DNA from: Marinobacter sediminum
GTDB taxonomy: Bacteria; Pseudomonadota; Gammaproteobacteria; Pseudomonadales; Oleiphilaceae
Direction of reading: 5' to 3'
DNA length: 64,000 nucleotides
Assembly: GCF_016820575.1 (NCBI RefSeq)
Contig: NZ_JAEMQH010000001.1
Location: 1,364,001 to 1,428,000, forward strand
Shown: positions 60,093-64,000 of the stretch, piece after piece
Layout: each line of letters opens with the position of its first letter
How positions within the stretch are numbered: the first letter of the stretch is position 1
Made by a program: the position numbers and the translations under genes
The notes under the pieces: model-generated
Seen by the model: the letters and a program-made list of their open reading frames with translations, nothing else
What the model was told of the DNA's origin: nothing
The model's database searches: none

Positions 60093-60587
60093 CTAAGCAG
60101 GCGTCCAAAGAGTCTGCAATTGTCCGAGCAGCGACGAGCCCACTCCCTGTTCACCCAGGAAGCCCAGCACGATCGGCAGGAATTGCTGGATCATGGCGGG
60201 GTCCATGCCCAGGGCTGAGAAGGCCGATTGCATCCCGCTCATGGAGGAAATGTTGGAAAGCAGGCCCTTGCTCAGGCCGCTGCCGCCGCCCAGGAGGCTG
60301 GACAGACCGGTGGCTTTGCCACTCAGGGTGCTCATGGTGTCGGCGCCGAGCTGATTCTTGGCGAGCTGCAACATGGCTCCGGTACCGCCGACGGCTTGCG
60401 CTTGGGAAACACCAAGCTGGCTCTGCAGTTGGCCGACCAGCTGCTGCGCTTCGCCTTTAACTTGCGTTGCTGAGGACAGGGCTGCTGTGCCCTTGGTCAG
60501 GCTGTCGTTCAGGCTGAAGGCATCAACGGCTGGGGTGAATAGGTAGATGCTTGAAACCAGGAGGAATTGCTTGAGAATGGAGTTCAT
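60093..60587 (-). CDS. DUF2780 secreted protein
   Basis: A 164-residue protein with a signal peptide (residues 1-23, YLFTPAVDAF) and a helical, low-charge mature chain. It contains the QLVGQLQSQLGVSQAQAVGGTGAML and ALGMDPAMIQQFLPIVLGFL segments typical of DUF2780. The function is unknown. AAGGGACT precedes the ATG at 60587. It is followed by the Nudix gene on the same strand. Confidence 0.87.
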   Translation of the reverse strand: MNSILKQFLLVSSIYLFTPAVDAFSLNDSLTKGTAALSSATQVKGEAQQLVGQLQSQLGVSQAQAVGGTGAMLQLAKNQLGADTMSTLSGKATGLSSLLGGGSGLSKGLLSNISSMSGMQSAFSALGMDPAMIQQFLPIVLGFLGEQGVGSSLLGQLQTLWTPA

Positions 60588-60712
60588 TGAAAGTCCCTTA
60601 ATGAATGTTTCAAGGTTAGCACCCTACATATTGGGGCGTAAAAGGAAATAAAAAGAGCCGCAAATAGAGATAGGTATATTTGGGGTCGACTAGAAGTTCT
60701 AGAACCAATGGG

Positions 60713-60730
60713 GAGGGCGCTGAGGCCCTC
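60713..60730 (-). terminator. Hairpin after the glutathione transferase
   Basis: GAGGGC (60713-60718) pairs with GCCCTC (60725-60730) around 6 bases, just beyond the transferase stop. A second small palindrome, CTAGAAGTTCTAG, lies at 60690-60702. The 150 bases between this gene and the DUF2780 start hold nothing else. Confidence 0.5.
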
Positions 60731-60739
60731 CGCAGGTAC

Positions 60740-61408
60740 TCAGGCGAAGTCGTACTCGCCACCTTTTTCAAGGGCTGCCTGATAAGCCGGCCGGGCGTGC
60801 ACGCGTTCCACCCAGGCGGTGATGTGAGGCCGGTTCTTGCCGACGATTCCCCGTGCCACTGAGGCCTCCAGCGGAAAGCTCATTTGAATATCCGCCGCAC
60901 TGAGGTTATCCCCCAGGAACCAGGTGTTTTTCGCCAGGTGGTCTTCGACAAAGTCCAGGTGTGTCTTGATCATCGGGCCGATGAAGATTTCATTGGTTTT
61001 GTCTGAAATGCCTTTGGCTACCGGCTTGATGAAGAAGGGCATCGGGCTGGTTTTCACTTTTTCAAATACCAGTCGCATCACCAGTGGCGGCATCAGGGAG
61101 CCTTCGGCGTAGTGCAACCAGTAGGTGTAATCCAACCACGCCTGGCCGCCGGCCTCCGGCAGCATGGTGTCTTTGCCGTAGGTGTGGGCCAGGTATTCGA
61201 TGATGGCGCCTGATTCCGCCACCACCAGATCGCCGTCGGTGATCACCGGGGATTTGCCCAGCGGGTGTACCTTCTTGAGGCTAGCTGGCGCCAGCATGGT
61301 CTTGGGATCACGCTGGTAACGCTTGATCTCGTAGGGCACGCCTAGCTCCTCCAGCATCCAGAGAATGCGCTGTGAGCGAGAATTGTTCAGGTGATGCACT
61401 GTAATCAT
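60740..61408 (-). CDS. Glutathione S-transferase
   Basis: A 222-residue protein. The N-terminal thioredoxin-like domain has NNSRSQRILWMLEELGVPYEIKRY with the catalytic Ser/Arg region and VHPLGKSPVITDGDLVVAESGAI. The C-terminal all-helical domain starts near residue 85, with the N-capping LSAADIQMSFPLEA. It conjugates glutathione to electrophiles; class and substrate are uncertain. It is separated from the DUF6635-like gene by 16 bases. Confidence 0.93.
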   Translation of the reverse strand: MITVHHLNNSRSQRILWMLEELGVPYEIKRYQRDPKTMLAPASLKKVHPLGKSPVITDGDLVVAESGAIIEYLAHTYGKDTMLPEAGGQAWLDYTYWLHYAEGSLMPPLVMRLVFEKVKTSPMPFFIKPVAKGISDKTNEIFIGPMIKTHLDFVEDHLAKNTWFLGDNLSAADIQMSFPLEASVARGIVGKNRPHITAWVERVHARPAYQAALEKGGEYDFA

Positions 61409-61424
61409 TCAAAAACTCCGTTTT

Positions 61425-62438
61425 TTAGATTAAACCCGACCTTATCATGTCGAAGGTGTCCAGAATCCGGGCTACATACTGGTCTTTCGGGCGAAAGCTG
61501 CTTTGGGTGCTGAGCGACACGTCCCGCTCCAGGTGGTCCAGCAGCTTGTGCAGGCGCCGGCGATGTAAGCCGATGGCGGCCTGGATCGGATCGGAAATCA
61601 CACCAGACAACGCCGCAAAGGCTGCCAGGGCTGCCATAACGGCGACCATCACGCTGGCTGTTGTCGTCAGCGAAGGCTCTGGTGGGAATACGCTGTAATA
61701 CCAGCCACCGATCGTTTCACCGAGAATAAAGTCCCGGGCGGCCAAGGTCTTGGCCAGCATGGATGCGAGCACCACTCCGAGGCCGATACCACCCGGGGTA
61801 AACTTCTGGAACGCAAACGCGCCCAGCACGGTACAGGAGATGCTGTTGGTGATATCGGCTGACGCGGTCCGGGTTATCCGGTACTGGCTGAGCGCGTCGG
61901 CGACCACAGGCTCGATCAGTTTGATGAACTGCTGGTGATCGACCGGCTCCGAGCTATGGCGGGCGTAGACGGCTTCCAGGGCTTCAATCAGGTAGCTCTC
62001 GAGCAGATTGCCCTCACGCAGGCTCGTAGCCTGGCCGTTGTTCAGAAGATCTCTCTGAATAAGGCTTGTGATGTGCTCTTGCACCCGGGTGGTAAACCCC
62101 GCGGGCACACGATCCGCCAGATTATGCAGCCACTTCAGGCCTGCTCGGTTGCGAACCAGTATTTTCACCAGGCACGCCAGGGCGTACACCGGTGCCCACA
62201 GCAGATTAATTGGGGCCCGAAGCATGTCCCAGCCCAGTGCCATCCGGTTGGTGGCCATAGCCCCGGGGTAATGGAAATGGCGGTCAATAAACGCCGGAAC
62301 CCGCGCCCGGCAGTCGGCAAAGTAGCGCGCTATGCCTGAGCGGATGGCCTGTTCTATCTCGGCTTCGGAGACAGGGCCTTCGGACGATGTGGCTGTGGTC
62401 ATGGCGAAATTCGGCACAGAGGTTTTGCGAACCGCCAT
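61425..62438 (-). CDS. DUF6635-like membrane protein
   Basis: A 337-residue protein with hydrophobic stretches at about 70-95 (MLRAPINLLWAPVYALACLVKIL) and 203-285 (ISCTVLGAFAFQKFTPGGIGLGVVLASMLA and TASVMVAVMAALAAFAALSGVI). The N-terminal motif YFADCRARVPAFIDRHFHYPGA suits the DUF6635 family. Whether it starts at ATG 62438 or 62402 is unclear. It lies 4 bases after the RNase Z stop, so the two are likely co-transcribed. Confidence 0.78.
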   Translation of the reverse strand: MAVRKTSVPNFAMTTATSSEGPVSEAEIEQAIRSGIARYFADCRARVPAFIDRHFHYPGAMATNRMALGWDMLRAPINLLWAPVYALACLVKILVRNRAGLKWLHNLADRVPAGFTTRVQEHITSLIQRDLLNNGQATSLREGNLLESYLIEALEAVYARHSSEPVDHQQFIKLIEPVVADALSQYRITRTASADITNSISCTVLGAFAFQKFTPGGIGLGVVLASMLAKTLAARDFILGETIGGWYYSVFPPEPSLTTTASVMVAVMAALAAFAALSGVISDPIQAAIGLHRRRLHKLLDHLERDVSLSTQSSFRPKDQYVARILDTFDMIRSGLI

Positions 62439-62442
62439 GGTA

Positions 62443-63420
62443 TCAGGGATTTTCGGTGGTCAGGCAGCTCAGTGAAAAATCCTTCTCCAGCCGGTAGGTG
62501 TCGAAATCCCGCGCCAGAAAGAGCTTGCCCTGGTAGTGCTGCAGGGCCTCAGCGGCCAGTTGGTTGATGTTGGGTGTACCGCACGGCCCGGATTGGTAGC
62601 GCGAGCTGAAATGGGTCAGCACCAGGTTGGGAAGCTGGGCCTGCTGGGCAAACTTGGCCACCTGTTCGGCGGAGCTGTGCTGTGGCCAGGGGCCAACGCG
62701 CTCGGACACGTTCTGGGTATAGGTCGCCTCGTGAATCAACAGGTGGCTGCCCAGGCAGGCCTCGGCCAGCAGGGTCGGGTCGTCATTGTCACCGGCGACA
62801 ATCAGGCGGCGGGCCACGCGGGGAATCTCCGTGTACTCGTCACTTCTGAGTAAGCGGCCATCCTCCAGTGTGACGTCGTGGCCTTTCTGCAACTCGCCCC
62901 AGCTGGGCCCGGGTTCAACCCCATCGTTGCGCAGTTTGTCCTGCCGCAGCTGCCTTTCCAGATTGCGCTCCGTAAACACGTAGGCCCGGCAGGGTACCCG
63001 ATGAGACAGGGCCACTGCCGTGACCGCGAAATGGTCATCCTGCCAGTAGAAATCCGGTGCCTCGGAATCGATGAAATTCAGGGGGTAGCTCAGGCTGGAG
63101 TCGCTGTTGTCGAGCGTGGTGGTGATAAAGCGGTGGGTCTGAACCGGAGCAATGATGTCCAGTGGTTCCGTGCGCCCGAGCATGGAGGCACTGGTGAGCA
63201 ACCCAGGCAGGCCGAAGGTGTGGTCGCCGTGAATGTGGGTGATGAAAATCGCCCGCAGCTGCATCACGGAATAATGCGCCCGCAGCAGTTGGTGCTGGGT
63301 GCCTTCGCCACAGTCCACCAGATACCAGGGCTTATGGCCGGAGTGTGACAGCGCCAGGGCGGTGACGTTGCGTGCCCGTGTTGGGGTACCGGCGGAGGTG
63401 CCGAGAAAGGTGAAGTCCAT
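62443..63420 (-). CDS. rnz: Ribonuclease Z
   Basis: A 325-residue metallo-beta-lactamase-fold nuclease that trims tRNA 3' ends. The zinc motif is FITHIHGDHTFGLPGLL (residue ~60), preceded by MDFTFLGTSAGTPTRARN. Further ligands are in IVAGDNDDPTL, HEATY and LVLTHFSSRY. Length is as in other gammaproteobacteria (long-form ElaC). AGGAAC precedes the ATG at 63420. Confidence 0.95.
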   Translation of the reverse strand: MDFTFLGTSAGTPTRARNVTALALSHSGHKPWYLVDCGEGTQHQLLRAHYSVMQLRAIFITHIHGDHTFGLPGLLTSASMLGRTEPLDIIAPVQTHRFITTTLDNSDSSLSYPLNFIDSEAPDFYWQDDHFAVTAVALSHRVPCRAYVFTERNLERQLRQDKLRNDGVEPGPSWGELQKGHDVTLEDGRLLRSDEYTEIPRVARRLIVAGDNDDPTLLAEACLGSHLLIHEATYTQNVSERVGPWPQHSSAEQVAKFAQQAQLPNLVLTHFSSRYQSGPCGTPNINQLAAEALQHYQGKLFLARDFDTYRLEKDFSLSCLTTENP

Positions 63421-63437
63421 GGTTCCTCGTTGATTGT

Positions 63438-64000
63438 TCAGGGTTGCAAGGTCAAAGAATCCTGGGAAACAACACGGTTGCGTCCAGCTGCCTTGCCGGC
63501 ATAGAGCGCCTCGTCGGCTCTCTTCATCAGCGAAGCGTACGAGCTGTCTTCTGTTGAGAAGGAGGCAACCCCCATGGTGACGGTCACATGGAAGGAGTGG
63601 TGGTCCACCTTGAACTCCTTGCGTTCAACCAATTGGCGGATACGCTCGGCAAACGCCATGGCACTCTGCAACTGAGTGTTGGGCAGGATGATGGCAAACT
63701 CCTCCCCACCGATACGGCATCCGACATCCAGCGGACGTAGTTCCCTCTGAATTATCTTCGCGGTATCGATCAGTACGAGGTCGCCGCCCGCATGGCCGTA
63801 CTGATCATTGATGGTCTTGAAGTGATCGAAATCAAACATGATGACGGACGCGGGTAGCCCCGAGCGAATAAAACCAGAGTGCTGGGCCTCCAGCTGAGTC
63901 TTGAAATGTTTCCGGTTGTAGAAACCGGTCATTTCGTCCGTCCGGGATTCCATCGTCAGCCTGTCTTCCAGCTCCCTCTGATAGGTGACGTCCCTGACCA
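63438..64000 (-). CDS. PAS-GGDEF diguanylate cyclase, C-terminal part (5' end outside window)
   Basis: The frame is open to the window end. It carries VRDVTYQRELEDRLT, the end of a PAS domain, then a full GGDEF domain starting DEMTGFYNRKHF. The catalytic motif is GGEEF in GCRIGGEEFAIIL, and RPLD five residues before it is the allosteric I-site (RxxD). It makes cyclic di-GMP and should be product-inhibited. The N-terminal sensor is not visible. It lies 17 bases before the RNase Z start. Confidence 0.93.
   Translation of the reverse strand, partial: VRDVTYQRELEDRLTMESRTDEMTGFYNRKHFKTQLEAQHSGFIRSGLPASVIMFDFDHFKTINDQYGHAGGDLVLIDTAKIIQRELRPLDVGCRIGGEEFAIILPNTQLQSAMAFAERIRQLVERKEFKVDHHSFHVTVTMGVASFSTEDSSYASLMKRADEALYAGKAAGRNRVVSQDSLTLQP

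Overview
The window looks like a chromosomal segment of a marine, hydrocarbon-degrading gammaproteobacterium, most likely Marinobacter or a close relative. The reasons are the fairly high GC content, an AlkB alkane hydroxylase next to a GntR/FCD regulator, a urtABCDE-ureDABCEFG urea block, Marinobacter-type small proteins and REP-like intergenic elements. This assignment is an inference from protein content; no 16S or tRNA gene was seen in the window.

Layout. 1-6 kb: the end of a chemoreceptor gene, a flavin oxidoreductase, a membrane-anchored DsbA-like protein, trhO, a DUF481 protein and a DUF523/DUF1722 protein. 6-11.4 kb: a translationally coupled minus-strand operon (GntR/FCD regulator, flippase-like membrane protein, metallophosphoesterase-glycosyltransferase fusion) diverges from alkB, with a GT-N3-AC palindrome on the alkB promoter; two large REP-like hairpins follow alkB. 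11.8-14 kb: gloA, an EamA transporter and a small ComEA-like gene, preceded on its own strand by a CsrB/RsmZ-like RNA that presents GGA motifs in hairpin loops. 14.3-25.9 kb: a complete urea import and hydrolysis block behind a candidate NtrC site and sigma-54 promoter, with a repeat element between ureB and ureC and a 61-residue HPGH membrane microprotein at its end.

26-36.7 kb: mostly housekeeping singletons. These are two lipoproteins, a MscS channel, a BtuF-like protein, zinc-ribbon microproteins, a LysR regulator, thioredoxin 2, a cupin, a cold-shock protein, a SlyD-type isomerase, a cation antiporter and a Bcp peroxiredoxin. 37-40.9 kb is an accessory island: a truncated phosphoesterase, an MNT/HEPN toxin-antitoxin-like pair whose HEPN gene is frameshifted by a 10-bp tandem duplication, and an orphan PAAR effector with a probable membrane immunity partner. 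41.3-45 kb: a predicted secreted copper radical oxidase translationally coupled to an uncharacterised partner, followed by a gene remnant.

45-64 kb: the divergent lldD/lldR pair with two operator-like palindromes, radD, an orphan solute-binding protein, a YbbA/YbbP-type ABC exporter, an iron-dependent alcohol dehydrogenase, small membrane and lipoproteins, a TPR protein, a lipoprotein alpha/beta hydrolase, a truncated transporter remnant, a CoA-type Nudix hydrolase, a DUF2780 protein, a glutathione transferase, a DUF6635-like protein, RNase Z and the 3' end of a PAS-GGDEF gene. A dispersed motif resembling ACCGGGACAGATCTATTT recurs near small genes and is probably a REP/RAYT-type remnant. The most notable signals are the CsrB-like RNA, the T6SS effector/immunity island and broken MNT/HEPN module, the alkane-regulator/glycosyltransferase operon with its apparently degenerate phosphoesterase domain, and the copper radical oxidase pair.
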